Shown here: positions 32,904 through 41,966 of the stretch, in pieces
Position numbering within the stretch: the first letter of the stretch is position 1
How the letters are laid out: every line of letters begins with the position of its first letter
DNA from: JBGTSJ01 sp041940305
Lineage (GTDB): Bacteria > Planctomycetota > Planctomycetia > Planctomycetales > Planctomycetaceae
Direction: 5' to 3'
Assembly: GCA_041940305.1 (NCBI GenBank)
Contig: JBGTSJ010000007.1
Span: 1 to 64,000 of the forward strand
Length of the DNA stretch: 64,000 nucleotides
Made by a program: the position numbers and the translations under genes
Notes under the pieces: generated by a model
What the model was told of the DNA's origin: nothing
Databases searched by the model: none
Seen by the model: the letters and a program-made list of their open reading frames with translations, nothing else

Positions 32904-34853
32904 TCAGCCCTTCGCCGACAGCAGGCCTCGCAACTCCCGAATCGCCCCGTCCACCTCGCGGTACGCCCCCGACTCAGGCAACCCAGCCGCCCGCTGAATC
33001 TCCTCTCCCAGCGTCCCCAGCAGTTCCTCATTGAGCAGCCCCCACAGCCACGCCCCGCGCCGCGCCGTAAACGCCGCGTGCAGTTGCCGCAGCTTGGCTT
33101 CGACATAACCCGACCCCGTCGCGGCTCCTTCGCTGATTACGGTCTCTCCCACCGCCGCCGTGATCGTTCCCCCCAGCACGTCGCTCGCCACGTGCATCGC
33201 CCCGGTCGCCGCAAAGTCCGGCAGCGGAATCCCGCTGATGAACAGCACCACGCTGGTCACCGGCCGGGCCGCCGCCGCCGCCATATCCAGCCGCCTCACC
33301 ATGTTGAAATGCCGCGGACTCTCCTCCCGAAAGTTCGACAACTGTCGCCGCACTACGTCTTCCAGTTCCGCATCCAGATTCACCGCGCGATGCGCCGCTT
33401 CAACTTTCGACAGCAGCGCACTCCGCGACGTCCCGCTCAACAGTCGTTCCAGCCGCTCACGCAGCACCGAGTTCCCCATCTCCGACACGAACGCCAGTCG
33501 TTCATAGATCCGCTCGACCGTCGTCAGGATCGCCGACCACTCCTGCCGGCGGTACGCCTCCCACGGCGACTCCGGCTTCCCCTGGATCACATCCCGCGCC
33601 GCCTTCACCGGCCAGATGATCCCCTGCCCGACGACGTTGTAAAACCCGTGCACCTTCGCCGACCACCCCTCCCGCTGCCCGCGCCACCAGTTGCGGACCT
33701 CGCCGATCAGCACCGCATTTGGCACCGGCGGCCACGCCGATACCCGCTCCGCCTGATGCGGCAGCAGCATCTCCGCCGCCGACCGGAACTCCCGCGAAGC
33801 CGCCGCCACCTCCGCCAGATACCCCGGCGCACCATCCGGCCGCACCACCCGCTCCAGCGCTCCGCGCAACGCCCGCAGTTTCACATCGGCAAACCGCAAC
33901 CGCGAAAGGTCCGCCATAATATTCCGCGCCGCCCCATCCGCATCCCCCCTCTCCCCGCCACGCCGCTCCCCACTCTCATTCCGCTCCACGCGGGGAGAGG
34001 GGCCGGGGGTGAGGGGCAACTCACCGTCGGCCGCGATCCTCGTTGAGTCGCCGCTAAGCGGTGTTGAGTCGCCAAACGCCCGCTCATAAAAGGGCAGTCG
34101 CAACCCCTCCGCCCCCCGACGGTCATTCGGCGCCACATACAACCATTCGGGCCTCACCCCCGTCTCGCGCATAAACGTCTCCAGCCAACGCGGCCAGAAC
34201 TCCTCATCCTCCGGCAGCAGGCACTGGTTGAACAGCACCACCACCCCCTTGTCTTCCGCCGCCGCATGCCGGAAGAACTCCTTCACCGCCGCGTCGTTGT
34301 ATTTCTGCTGCGTCAGCACCGCGATCAACAGGTCCGCGCACTGCCGGATATGATCCGCCCGCTCCCAGTTAATCCGCGCATCGCTGTCCACATCGGGGGT
34401 GTCCAGCACCAGCAGGTTCTCCGGCGTCGCATCGCTCTCCCGCCAGTAGAGGCGGTGGGCATCCGTCTCATCGAGCGCCGCCTCCGCCCGCTCCCACGGA
34501 ATCAACTCGAACCCCGGAAACACCGCCGCCAGGTCGTGTCGCTCCGCAAACCCCCGCGGCACGATGCACACCGGATGCTTCGTCCCCGAGGCCAGCGGAC
34601 TCGAAGCGCTCGCCTTCTCCCCGGCGATGTGGTTGAACACCACGCTCTTGCCGATGTTCGTCCCCCCGACGACCGCCACCACCAGGTAGGCATCATCGGT
34701 CAACTGCGGAATCAGCTTCCGCTCCAGCAGCTCAAACCACTCCCGCCCCGCCAGCCCCCGCACCCCCGCACCCCGGCTCTCCTCCTCCACCCGCAAGAGC
34801 GCATCCCGCAACCCCCGCACCGCCTCAGCAAACTCATCAAATGCGGCTGGCAT
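32904..34853 (-). CDS. Dynamin-like / GTPase-domain protein 2
   Basis: Large GTPase related to, but clearly different from, the one at 29408-31222. G1 is VVGGTNIGKSVVFNHIAG, switch region SPLASGTKHPV, G3 VLDTPDVDSD and the G4 position reads LFNQCLLPEDEE. The C-terminal half is helical with one hydrophobic patch (PVTSVVLFISGIPLPDF...TITAAVGETVI) that may insert in the membrane. The start at 34853 (MPAAFDEF) is preferred; upstream codons lie in a family A repeat. Residues about 279-303 are encoded by an in-frame palindromic element. 649 aa. Probably acts with GTPase 1. Confidence 0.8.
   Translation of the reverse strand: MPAAFDEFAEAVRGLRDALLRVEEESRGAGVRGLAGREWFELLERKLIPQLTDDAYLVVAVVGGTNIGKSVVFNHIAGEKASASSPLASGTKHPVCIVPRGFAERHDLAAVFPGFELIPWERAEAALDETDAHRLYWRESDATPENLLVLDTPDVDSDARINWERADHIRQCADLLIAVLTQQKYNDAAVKEFFRHAAAEDKGVVVLFNQCLLPEDEEFWPRWLETFMRETGVRPEWLYVAPNDRRGAEGLRLPFYERAFGDSTPLSGDSTRIAADGELPLTPGPSPRVERNESGERRGGERGDADGAARNIMADLSRLRFADVKLRALRGALERVVRPDGAPGYLAEVAAASREFRSAAEMLLPHQAERVSAWPPVPNAVLIGEVRNWWRGQREGWSAKVHGFYNVVGQGIIWPVKAARDVIQGKPESPWEAYRRQEWSAILTTVERIYERLAFVSEMGNSVLRERLERLLSGTSRSALLSKVEAAHRAVNLDAELEDVVRRQLSNFREESPRHFNMVRRLDMAAAAARPVTSVVLFISGIPLPDFAATGAMHVASDVLGGTITAAVGETVISEGAATGSGYVEAKLRQLHAAFTARRGAWLWGLLNEELLGTLGEEIQRAAGLPESGAYREVDGAIRELRGLLSAKG
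33946..34016. repeat. Palindromic element (CCCCTCTCCCCGC family) inserted in frame in GTPase 2
   Basis: A perfect 13-bp inverted pair, CCCCTCTCCCCGC at 33946-33958 and GCGGGGAGAGGGG at 33990-34002, followed by CCGGGGGTGAGGGGC. Exactly the same 13-bp arms occur in the permease gene at 48020/48063; a variant lies in non-coding DNA at 49541-49608. Confidence 0.9.
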
Positions 34854-34865
34854 GAGGCACGAAGG

Positions 34866-35096
34866 GGGTACGCAGATGACGCAGATGCAGAGGATTGACG
34901 CAGATGCTGCGCAGGTCTTGAAGGACGGCAGAAACACTAATAGCCGCTAATCTACGCTAATTCCTGCATGAGTGTCGATTAGCGGTGATTAGCGTTCCCC
35001 TCTTCGCTTTTTTTTCCATCCCGTCGTTCGCTGTCCGCCGTCACCTCTTGAAATCCGCGTCAATCCGCCCCATCCGCGTCATCCGCGGCCCCCCTT
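34866..35096. repeat. Family A repeat arms flanking the GTPase 2 / PVC-protein junction
   Basis: ACGCAGATGACGCAGATGCA near 34871 and, inverted, CCATCCGCGTCATCCGCGGC ending near 35092. The right arm encodes the last codons and stop of the PVC-type protein. The remaining spacer 34854-35059 shows no gene. Confidence 0.7.
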
Positions 35097-38000
35097 CCCT
35101 CCACCCCCAGCGACTCGAGGTACGCCAACAGGTCGCGGAACTCCTGCACCGTCATCCGCTCCCACAGTTTCTCCGGCATCACCGACACCCGCTGCGGCAC
35201 CCGCTCCTCGATCTCATACGTCGAGATCTCCGTCGTCCGCCCCTCGCTGTCCCCCAGCACTGTCCGCCCCTCGTTCTCATGCACGATCATCCCCGTATGC
35301 ACCACGCCGTCCGTGGTCAGCATGTTCCACGTCGTAAACTGCGGCGACACGTCCTTGCTGGGCTCCAGGATCGAATCGATCAGCTTCTCCCGCGTAAAGC
35401 TCCGCCCCACATAAGATAAATCCGGCCCCACCCGCCCCCCGCGCCCTTCAACGGTGTGGCACTTGTAACAACCGGGCCCGTTGGGGTGATAGAACACGCG
35501 GCGACCGGAGGCGACTGGATCAATGCCGGTACTCGAGCGAAGCTCCTCGTAATCGGAGGTTACCGGCAACAGCTCGGCCTTCCAGACTTCGATACGCTGA
35601 GGACGTTTGCTCCATGCCTCCTCATACATGTTGAAGCGAGCGTCATCCGCTGGCGCTGCGAGATAAAGCTGCTCCAGCCACTCCTGCAGGCTCCATGGAT
35701 TGCCGGAGTAGGCGTTCAACGAGCCTGCCACTTCGTCGCGAATTCGCTCATCAGATCGCGAGAGCGGCCGGAGTGAGCGAATCGCCGCCATTGCGAAATC
35801 GAAGTCCGAGCGCAGGAACTCCGTCAGCGCGGCCGTGGCTGGCTGATTGCCGCCGCCTTGAGCCGCGATCTTGGATAAGCCGAGCATGGCTTCTTCCACC
35901 AGAGCTGAGTATCGCGAGCGGGCCAGGCTCAGTTCAGCAAACTCGGCTTCGCTCAGTTCATCAATGGCTGCGTCGCTGAGACCGGATTCGTCGAACGGAT
36001 CCGGCTGCTTCGCTACCTCAATCAATAGCCCCTCCACTTCTTTGAGCGGCGACTCGCACAGCGACCGTACCGTCTCCAGCCGCAGATCAAAGTCGTCGCT
36101 CGCCAGCAACGCTTTCCACACGTCGATCGTGAGTTGCGGATCATCCGCCTCCACCAGCCGCAGCGCCTGCACCTTCACCGCATCCGGCGTCTCGGCATTC
36201 GTCAGCAGCGGCACAACATATTTCCCGATCGGCGCCTGCTCAAACTCCCGCGGACTCCGCCCATCCAGCATGTCCAGCGCCGCGATCGTCGCCAGAAACA
36301 ACTCCGTCGTCATCGGCTCGCTGGTGAGCACCCCCTCCACCTGCGGCCGCAATTCGGAAAGCCCCTCTTCCGCCGCCCACTGGACCGCGATGCGTCGGAC
36401 CTCGGGATCAGTATTAGCAATTGCGATCCGCAGAAACTCGTCGTCCTCTGCAAACGCGCGCCGCACCGCCAGCACCAAGACACATCGTGATGCAGACGAG
36501 ATCTCTCCAAGTCGCCGCCTCACAATTTCATCGCCGAACGTACGAGGTTCTCGATTCGCAATCGCCATTCGAAAGTAGATCCTGAGTTCCTCCTTATCCC
36601 GGGCGAGCGAGTCCACGAGGGCCGATGCCAGATTCTGAGGAATCTGCTCACGCTGTAGCTGATGAATCCTGAGAGTGCGCGCCTGCTCAAGTGGATGGCC
36701 GCCGTTGGAAAAGAACGCGGCGACGCTTCGCGATTCCCATGATTCGTACTTATCTGGCAACGTAGCGTTCCTCGGCCAGAGGAGCATGTAGTTCCAGTCG
36801 CGGTAATCCCGCACAGGACATTGAGGCACGCGACCGATGACTCTCATCATAGCGGTGCGCACTTCGTCCAGGGGCCAATGGATCACATTGGACTCTGTGC
36901 CGGTAAACCCGTAGTCAAATTCCTCAATTGGAACTTGAACGGCCTGCCAGGCAGCTTCGACTCGAGCGCGTGCGCTTAACGAACCATCATTCAGGATGTC
37001 GCTCAGCTTCTCTCGACCGTCGGCAGTTCCTCGCAATTGTTTCGCCGCGAGGCGTCGCATCGTCAACTGCCGTGAATTGAGCATTTTCGCAAGTGTTCCA
37101 ACTTCCAGTTCCGCGGATCCTCCGTCGCCACCGGAATCTTCCTCAGGCCGGGTCGGCGGCGGCTTCCCGCTAAACGGCGGATCGACGGCGCTGATCCGCC
37201 ACACCCGCCCATGCCCGTGCAGGTTGTAGTCCCGCTTCACCCAGTCGGTGCAATACAGGCTGCCGTCCGGAGCAAGCGCCAGTCCCACCGGTCGGAAATC
37301 CTCACCCCCCACGACCAGCGGCTCCGCAATCGACTCGAACGACGCACCCCGCGGCTGCAGCCGGAACCGGTCGATCCGGTGATCCCCCCAACTCGTCACC
37401 AGCAGGTTGCCCAGATACTCCTCCGGAAACGCATCGTGCTCATACGCCACAATCCCGCTCGGAGCTTCCCCCGTCCCTGCCACCATCGGCAGCGTCCCCG
37501 GGATCTCCCCGTTCCAGGCGGTAAACGGATGCTGCCCCTTGCGGCCGTTGCGGAACTTGTACCCGTAGTCCCCCCCTTCGATGACATGCAGCAACCGGCA
37601 CGGCGGCCTGCTGTCCGGATCGTTATCAACCGTGAACAACCGCCCGAACGCATCCACGCACGAAGCATGCGGATTCCAGAACCCGGTCGCCCAGTGGGAG
37701 AGCTGCGTCCCATCCGGCCGCATGCGGTAGATGTTGCCCCCCTCGCCACCGCCGGTGAGGGCCAATGAGCCGCGACCGGAAGGGAGCGGCCCGTCGGTCG
37801 CACCGGCGTCGTCGTCAATTTCTAGGCCGCTTCCCGCCGGGCGCGGCTCTTTGAGCGACTCTCGACCAACAAGCGTGTAGTCCTCGCCCAGATTCTCCCC
37901 GAACCCGAAGTACATCCACCCCAGCGCATCAAACGCAAACCCCGCCAGCCCGTTATGCGGATAGTTCCCCTTCGTCTCCAGCCGCGCCAGCACCGTCTGC

Positions 38001-38548
38001 CGATCGCACACATCATCCCCGTCCAGGTCCTCCAGCAGCAGAATCTCCCGCCGCGTCGCCAGAAACACCTGCAGCGGGTGCTGAGAGCCGCGACCGGCAG
38101 GGAGCGGTTCGGCGGTGGGATCATCGTCCATCTCCGGGCCGCTTCCCGCCGCGCGCGGCTCCTTCCCATCTCCATCGACCATCGTCTCTCGACCATCGAC
38201 CCTCACCGCGTCCATCCACACTGGCCGCACCGCCACGCTCATCGCATGCGTGAACCCGTCCGTGAATACCCGCACGTCATCCGCTCGCCCGTCCCCGTCG
38301 GTGTCCGCCATCACCAGCAGCCGGTCGCTCGGATGCCCGTCATATCCCTCCGGCCGGAAGTGCGTATTGCTCTCAATGGCCCACACGCGCCCCCGCGCAT
38401 CCACATCCATCCCCGTCGGCGTCCGAATCTGAGGCTGCTCCGCAAACAGCTCGATCCGAATCCGCGCATCCACCGATCGCGGCCCTTCCTCTGCCGAGCT
38501 GACCGAGCACGCACACAACACCAGTCCGACGACGCAAAGTCTGAGCAT
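35060..38548 (-). CDS. PVC-type exported protein: sugar-dehydrogenase-like propeller, HEAT repeats and cytochrome c
   Basis: Large exported redox-type protein of a family expanded in planctomycetes and verrucomicrobia. After a signal peptide (MLRLCVVGLVLCACSVSSAE) comes a beta-propeller of the membrane-bound dehydrogenase type (FAEQPQIRTPTGMDVDARGR, NPHASCVDAFGRLFTVDNDPDSRPPCRL), a long helical HEAT-like middle, and a C-terminal cytochrome c domain with CYKCHTVEGRGGRVGPDLS and downstream ligand region near VSVMPEKLW. Total 1162 aa. The ATG at 38548 follows GGGAGGGG at good distance. Two in-frame repeat inserts are present, near residues 129-154 and 233-260. The last about ten residues and the stop are read from a family A repeat. 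Substrate unknown. Confidence 0.9.
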   Translation of the reverse strand: MLRLCVVGLVLCACSVSSAEEGPRSVDARIRIELFAEQPQIRTPTGMDVDARGRVWAIESNTHFRPEGYDGHPSDRLLVMADTDGDGRADDVRVFTDGFTHAMSVAVRPVWMDAVRVDGRETMVDGDGKEPRAAGSGPEMDDDPTAEPLPAGRGSQHPLQVFLATRREILLLEDLDGDDVCDRQTVLARLETKGNYPHNGLAGFAFDALGWMYFGFGENLGEDYTLVGRESLKEPRPAGSGLEIDDDAGATDGPLPSGRGSLALTGGGEGGNIYRMRPDGTQLSHWATGFWNPHASCVDAFGRLFTVDNDPDSRPPCRLLHVIEGGDYGYKFRNGRKGQHPFTAWNGEIPGTLPMVAGTGEAPSGIVAYEHDAFPEEYLGNLLVTSWGDHRIDRFRLQPRGASFESIAEPLVVGGEDFRPVGLALAPDGSLYCTDWVKRDYNLHGHGRVWRISAVDPPFSGKPPPTRPEEDSGGDGGSAELEVGTLAKMLNSRQLTMRRLAAKQLRGTADGREKLSDILNDGSLSARARVEAAWQAVQVPIEEFDYGFTGTESNVIHWPLDEVRTAMMRVIGRVPQCPVRDYRDWNYMLLWPRNATLPDKYESWESRSVAAFFSNGGHPLEQARTLRIHQLQREQIPQNLASALVDSLARDKEELRIYFRMAIANREPRTFGDEIVRRRLGEISSASRCVLVLAVRRAFAEDDEFLRIAIANTDPEVRRIAVQWAAEEGLSELRPQVEGVLTSEPMTTELFLATIAALDMLDGRSPREFEQAPIGKYVVPLLTNAETPDAVKVQALRLVEADDPQLTIDVWKALLASDDFDLRLETVRSLCESPLKEVEGLLIEVAKQPDPFDESGLSDAAIDELSEAEFAELSLARSRYSALVEEAMLGLSKIAAQGGGNQPATAALTEFLRSDFDFAMAAIRSLRPLSRSDERIRDEVAGSLNAYSGNPWSLQEWLEQLYLAAPADDARFNMYEEAWSKRPQRIEVWKAELLPVTSDYEELRSSTGIDPVASGRRVFYHPNGPGCYKCHTVEGRGGRVGPDLSYVGRSFTREKLIDSILEPSKDVSPQFTTWNMLTTDGVVHTGMIVHENEGRTVLGDSEGRTTEISTYEIEERVPQRVSVMPEKLWERMTVQEFRDLLAYLESLGVEGRGAADDADGAD
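37767..37849. repeat. GCCGCGACCGG palindromic repeat inserted in frame (copy 1)
   Basis: Arms GAGCCGCGACCGGAAGGGAG and GCTTCCCGCCGGGCGCGGCTC bracket a short acidic-coding core. On the minus strand it encodes EPRPAGSGLEIDDD and GPLPSGRGS, framing that recurs in copy 2. Confidence 0.9.
38085..38161. repeat. GCCGCGACCGG palindromic repeat inserted in frame (copy 2)
   Basis: Arms GAGCCGCGACCGGCAGGGAG and CGCTTCCCGCCGCGCGCGGC. It encodes EPRAAGSGPEMDDD and EPLPAGRGS in the same reading frame as copy 1, about 100 residues away in the same protein. Confidence 0.9.
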
Positions 38549-38677
38549 CCGTCCCCTCCCAACACGTTTAGCCGCGACTCGAAGAGCGCGCCCCCCTCTA
38601 AGGTACCTCCAACACGTTAAACAAGGTCCCCACAATCCCCTCCCCCTGACCTCCGAGCCCCTGACCTCCGAGCCCCT

Positions 38678-38698
38678 GACCTCTGACCTCTGACCTCT
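38678..38698. repeat. Three copies of the heptamer GACCTCT
   Basis: Preceded by two copies of a 15-base unit CTGACCTCCGAGCCC. GACCTCT is the reverse complement of the AGAGGTC unit of the array at 54764-54833. Confidence 0.75.
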
Positions 38699-38729
38699 GT
38701 CCTCTGTCCACCGACCCCTGACTCCGTCC

Positions 38730-39608
38730 TCACTCCCCTGCCACCCGCTTCACAAACTCAAACAACGCTTCCGACGGCGCATCCCCATCCGTCCCCAGGT
38801 TGTCGTTCAGCTTCACATGATCCGTGTCCCGCGCCCCGTACGGCGTCGAGTCGATCCCCGCCTCGCTCAGCACATTGTGCAGCCGCCGCGCCTGCGCCGA
38901 GACGTCCGGATGATTGCTCACGTACAGAATCAGAAACGGCGGAATCCCCTTCTCGGGCGCGATGTGCGTCACCGTCGAGAAGTCCACGTGCTTCTCCGGG
39001 TCGTTGCCGAACTTCTGACGATGCCCGAATGTCGGCAGCGGGAATCCATGAGCGCGGCAGCGGACTTCCGCCACTTCGATGATCGCCGGGATGTCGTACG
39101 TGTCCCCGTCCACCGGCACGCACCCCTTCAGCACCGACGGCGACACCCCTTCCGCCTCGATGTATCGGTGATCGCAGCACAGCAGCGCCGCCAGCTGCGC
39201 CCCCGCCGAGTGCCCCATCACGAGGATCCGCTCCGGGTCCCCGCCGTACTCGGCGATATGCGCATGCACCCACCCCAGCGCCTTGGCCACGTCCTGCACC
39301 AGCGTCTCCATGTCCACGTCCGGCAGCAGGCGGTAGTTCGTCGACACGAACACCAGCCCCCGCTCCACGAACGCCCGCGGCTTCGCTTCCACCTCCGACT
39401 TGTCCCCCACCTGCCAGCCCCCGCCATGAATCCAGAACACCACGGGCGCCCCGCGCGCATCATCCGGCGCATAAATATCCAACACCTGCCGCTCTCCCGC
39501 CGGCTCCGCATACGGCACGTCCTGCACCACCACGTCTCCCCGCACCGCAGGTACGAGAATGCACAACGCTCCCACCACCAGCGCACACAACGCGAACTGA
39601 TTCCGCAT
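38730..39608 (-). CDS. Exported alpha/beta hydrolase (carboxylesterase/lipase-like)
   Basis: Esterase of the BD-FAE/hormone-sensitive-lipase-like kind. An N-terminal signal peptide (FALCALVVGALCILVPAVRG) directs export. The oxyanion motif is FWIHGGGWQVGDK, the nucleophile elbow GHSAGAQLAAL, and the catalytic histidine is in DTDHVKLN; the acid lies near NHPDVSAQA. 292 aa from the ATG at 39608 (an in-frame GTG precedes it directly). It lies 181 bp downstream of nothing related and upstream of the PVC-type gene on the same strand. Natural substrate unknown, probably an acyl or acetyl ester. Confidence 0.9.
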   Translation of the reverse strand: MRNQFALCALVVGALCILVPAVRGDVVVQDVPYAEPAGERQVLDIYAPDDARGAPVVFWIHGGGWQVGDKSEVEAKPRAFVERGLVFVSTNYRLLPDVDMETLVQDVAKALGWVHAHIAEYGGDPERILVMGHSAGAQLAALLCCDHRYIEAEGVSPSVLKGCVPVDGDTYDIPAIIEVAEVRCRAHGFPLPTFGHRQKFGNDPEKHVDFSTVTHIAPEKGIPPFLILYVSNHPDVSAQARRLHNVLSEAGIDSTPYGARDTDHVKLNDNLGTDGDAPSEALFEFVKRVAGE

Positions 39609-39702
39609 CACCCGGCTCCCCTGTTTGAGAACGACCCTTCACGACAACAAGTCCGATCATCCACGCTTACGAGTGCGAATCCATCCGCCGAGCCGTGGCG
39701 CT

Positions 39703-40911
39703 TTACCGGACCTGGACGCGGGCCGTCTCCCGGGGGAGCGTCAGCCGAAAGCACGTCCCCGGACCGCCGCTCGACTCCACCTCGATCCGCCCCCGGTGCC
39801 CCTCCACGATCCGCTTGGCGATCGACAGCCCCAGTCCCGTTCCTCCTTTGCCGTCGCGGGCAGCGCCGCTCACGAACGGCCGGAACAGGTTCCGCTGCGT
39901 CTCCGGATCGATCCCCGGCCCCCGATCGCTCACCCGTACGATCACGTATTCCGGGTCCGAAGACAGGTTCAGCCGCACCCGCTCTCCTGCCGGAGAGAAC
40001 TTAACCGCATTGTCAATCAGGTTGTTGAACACCTGCTCCAGCTTCCCCGCGTCCCCGTTGATCTCGGCATCCGCGGAGGAGTTCGCATCCAGGTCCAGCT
40101 CCACCCCCGACTTCCGCGCAATCGGCCGGAACCTCTTCACCAGCCCGTCCAGAAACGGCACGATCGGAATCAGCGTCAGCTCCAGCTGCAACCGCCCCGC
40201 CTCGATCGACGACACGTCCAGCACATTGTTGACCAGCCGGTTCATCGACTCCGCCGTCTGGTGCATCGTCCGCAGCATGTCCCGCTCTTCCTCGTTCAGC
40301 CGCGCGTCCGCCGCCAGAATCAGATATTCGCTATACATCTGCAGGATGGCGATCGGATTGCGCAGGTCATGCGCAACCACCCCCAGCGCCCGGTTCTTCT
40401 CCTCGTTCATCCGGTTGAGCTGCGCCGCCTGCTTGTGAAGCTGGCGCTGCGTGTTGACCAGCTCGTTGTTGAGCCGGCTCATCTCGTCGTACACCCCCGC
40501 ATCGCTCAGCCGCCGCGACCGCGTGACGAGAATCTGCTTCACCGCGTCCCGGACCAGGTTCGCCTGCTCGTTGTTGATGCCTGCCAGCTCTTCCAGGTAC
40601 GCCAGCACCGAATGCCGCGACTGGATCCCGCAGATCAGATAACCGTCTCCCGTCCATCCTCCGACGAAATGCAGCGTCTGCGGCAGTTCTCCCAGGCACG
40701 CGTCCAGTTCCCAGTCGAACGCCGCCCCGGTGAACCGCACCGCATCCAGAAACGCCTGCCCCTTCGCGCGGCTCGATTCGTCCAGTAGCAACTTGAAGGA
40801 ACGCCCCACGAAGTGATCGGCGATCTGCAGGTCGTCCCGCACAAACCGCTCGACCACACCGTCCCCGCGGCAGATCACGCCGAATCCCACAGAGCCTGAG
40901 CCCGTGCTCAT
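39703..40911 (-). CDS. Sensor histidine kinase (cytoplasmic, partner of a B12-binding protein)
   Basis: Soluble histidine kinase without membrane helices. The N-terminal about 110 residues look PAS-like (ADHFVGRSFKLLLDESSRAKG, DGYLICGIQSRHSVLAYLEEL). A coiled coil follows, then HisKA with the phospho-accepting H181 in VVAHDLRNPIAIL, and HATPase_c with N box NNLIDNAVKFSPAG, G1 DRGPGID and G2 GKGGTGLGLSIAKRI. 402 aa. The ATG at 40911 overlaps the stop of the B12-binding gene by 4 bp (ATGA), so the two are translationally coupled and probably form one signalling unit. No response regulator gene is in the window near it. Confidence 0.93.
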   Translation of the reverse strand: MSTGSGSVGFGVICRGDGVVERFVRDDLQIADHFVGRSFKLLLDESSRAKGQAFLDAVRFTGAAFDWELDACLGELPQTLHFVGGWTGDGYLICGIQSRHSVLAYLEELAGINNEQANLVRDAVKQILVTRSRRLSDAGVYDEMSRLNNELVNTQRQLHKQAAQLNRMNEEKNRALGVVAHDLRNPIAILQMYSEYLILAADARLNEEERDMLRTMHQTAESMNRLVNNVLDVSSIEAGRLQLELTLIPIVPFLDGLVKRFRPIARKSGVELDLDANSSADAEINGDAGKLEQVFNNLIDNAVKFSPAGERVRLNLSSDPEYVIVRVSDRGPGIDPETQRNLFRPFVSGAARDGKGGTGLGLSIAKRIVEGHRGRIEVESSGGPGTCFRLTLPRETARVQVR

Positions 40912-41966
40912 GGCCGCGCCCCTCCGGTCATCAGTTGCCGACCTGTTAAGACCGCCTGCTCCGCATCGGCCGCCCAGCCGTCGGCTCCCACCCGCTCCCA
41001 CAGCTTGCCGTCCAGTAGAAACGGCCTTCCGCCCACCAGCACGCGCACCGCGGCTGCCGCGCGCACCGCCACGATCGTCTCCCGCAGCTTCGGCAGGTGG
41101 TACGTCATCGTCGCCGACAGCGCCAGCAGATCGGCCCCACGTTCCTGCACCTGCTGCACGATCCCCTGCACCGGCGTGCTCGCCCCCAGGAAATAACTGT
41201 CCCATCCGTCCAGTTCAAAGAAGTCCGCAATCATCCGCGACCCGATCTCGTGCAAATCCCCCCCGATGCACGCGCACACCATCACCCAGCCGTTCCGCTC
41301 TCCCCTCAGCAGATGCGGATACAGCTGCGACATCACCAGCTGCGTCACCGCCGTGCAGTAATGCTCCTGCGCGACGGAGATCTCGTTCACCTGCCACAAC
41401 CGCCCGATCTCATACTGCACCGGCTGGAAAACATGCAGGTAAACGTCCCGCACCGGCGTCCCCCCGGCGACGGCGTCCAGGATCAGCTTCAGCGCCCCCG
41501 CCCGATCCGCTCGCAAGAGCGCCGCGAGATAATCACGCGCCAGCGCACGCGTCCCGTCCGACAGCAGTGACCTCTTCTCCACCACGGCGTGACTCAACTG
41601 GGCGAGTCCGGCCTCAATCGCGTTCGAGAACACCGCCGCCTGCTCCGACGGCAGCCGCTCATCCAGCGTCTGGCGCAGGCACTCCAGGTTGACGATCAGG
41701 TCCTCCGTCCCCACGTTCCGCTCTTCGAGCACCACCCGTGCCCAGTTCACATAGTCCGCAAACAGCACCGCGCTCTCGGCTTCCACTGCCTCGGCGAGGT
41801 ACCGCAGGTGATACTCCGCGTCCTCCAGGCACCGCGCCCGCCCCGCTGCGCCGTATCGCTGCAGCACGTCCGGAGCGCGCACCGCATGCCGCTCCACGAT
41901 CGCAGACGCCAGCTCAGCCGTCCGCCCGCGCAGCTGCTCAACGGCAGCGGCTGCATGAGAATCCAT
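40908..41966 (-). CDS. Cobalamin-binding sensor with CarH-type Wx9EH motif
   Basis: 352-residue soluble protein. Residues 1-130 are an uncharacterised helical domain. Residues about 140-215 form the B12-binding four-helix cap with LWQVNEISVAQEH, that is W191 followed by E201-H202: the Wx9EH signature of AdoCbl photoreceptors of the CarH/LitR family. The Rossmann-like B12 domain follows with D237-L-H239-E-I-G242 (DxHxxG, H being the lower cobalt ligand), LLALSATM and VLVGGRPF. The MerR-type DNA-binding domain of CarH is absent; instead a histidine kinase is encoded next with a 4-bp overlap. A light- or B12-dependent input for that kinase is inferred. Methyltransferase B12 subunits are the alternative. 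Confidence 0.85.
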   Translation of the reverse strand: MDSHAAAAVEQLRGRTAELASAIVERHAVRAPDVLQRYGAAGRARCLEDAEYHLRYLAEAVEAESAVLFADYVNWARVVLEERNVGTEDLIVNLECLRQTLDERLPSEQAAVFSNAIEAGLAQLSHAVVEKRSLLSDGTRALARDYLAALLRADRAGALKLILDAVAGGTPVRDVYLHVFQPVQYEIGRLWQVNEISVAQEHYCTAVTQLVMSQLYPHLLRGERNGWVMVCACIGGDLHEIGSRMIADFFELDGWDSYFLGASTPVQGIVQQVQERGADLLALSATMTYHLPKLRETIVAVRAAAAVRVLVGGRPFLLDGKLWERVGADGWAADAEQAVLTGRQLMTGGARP

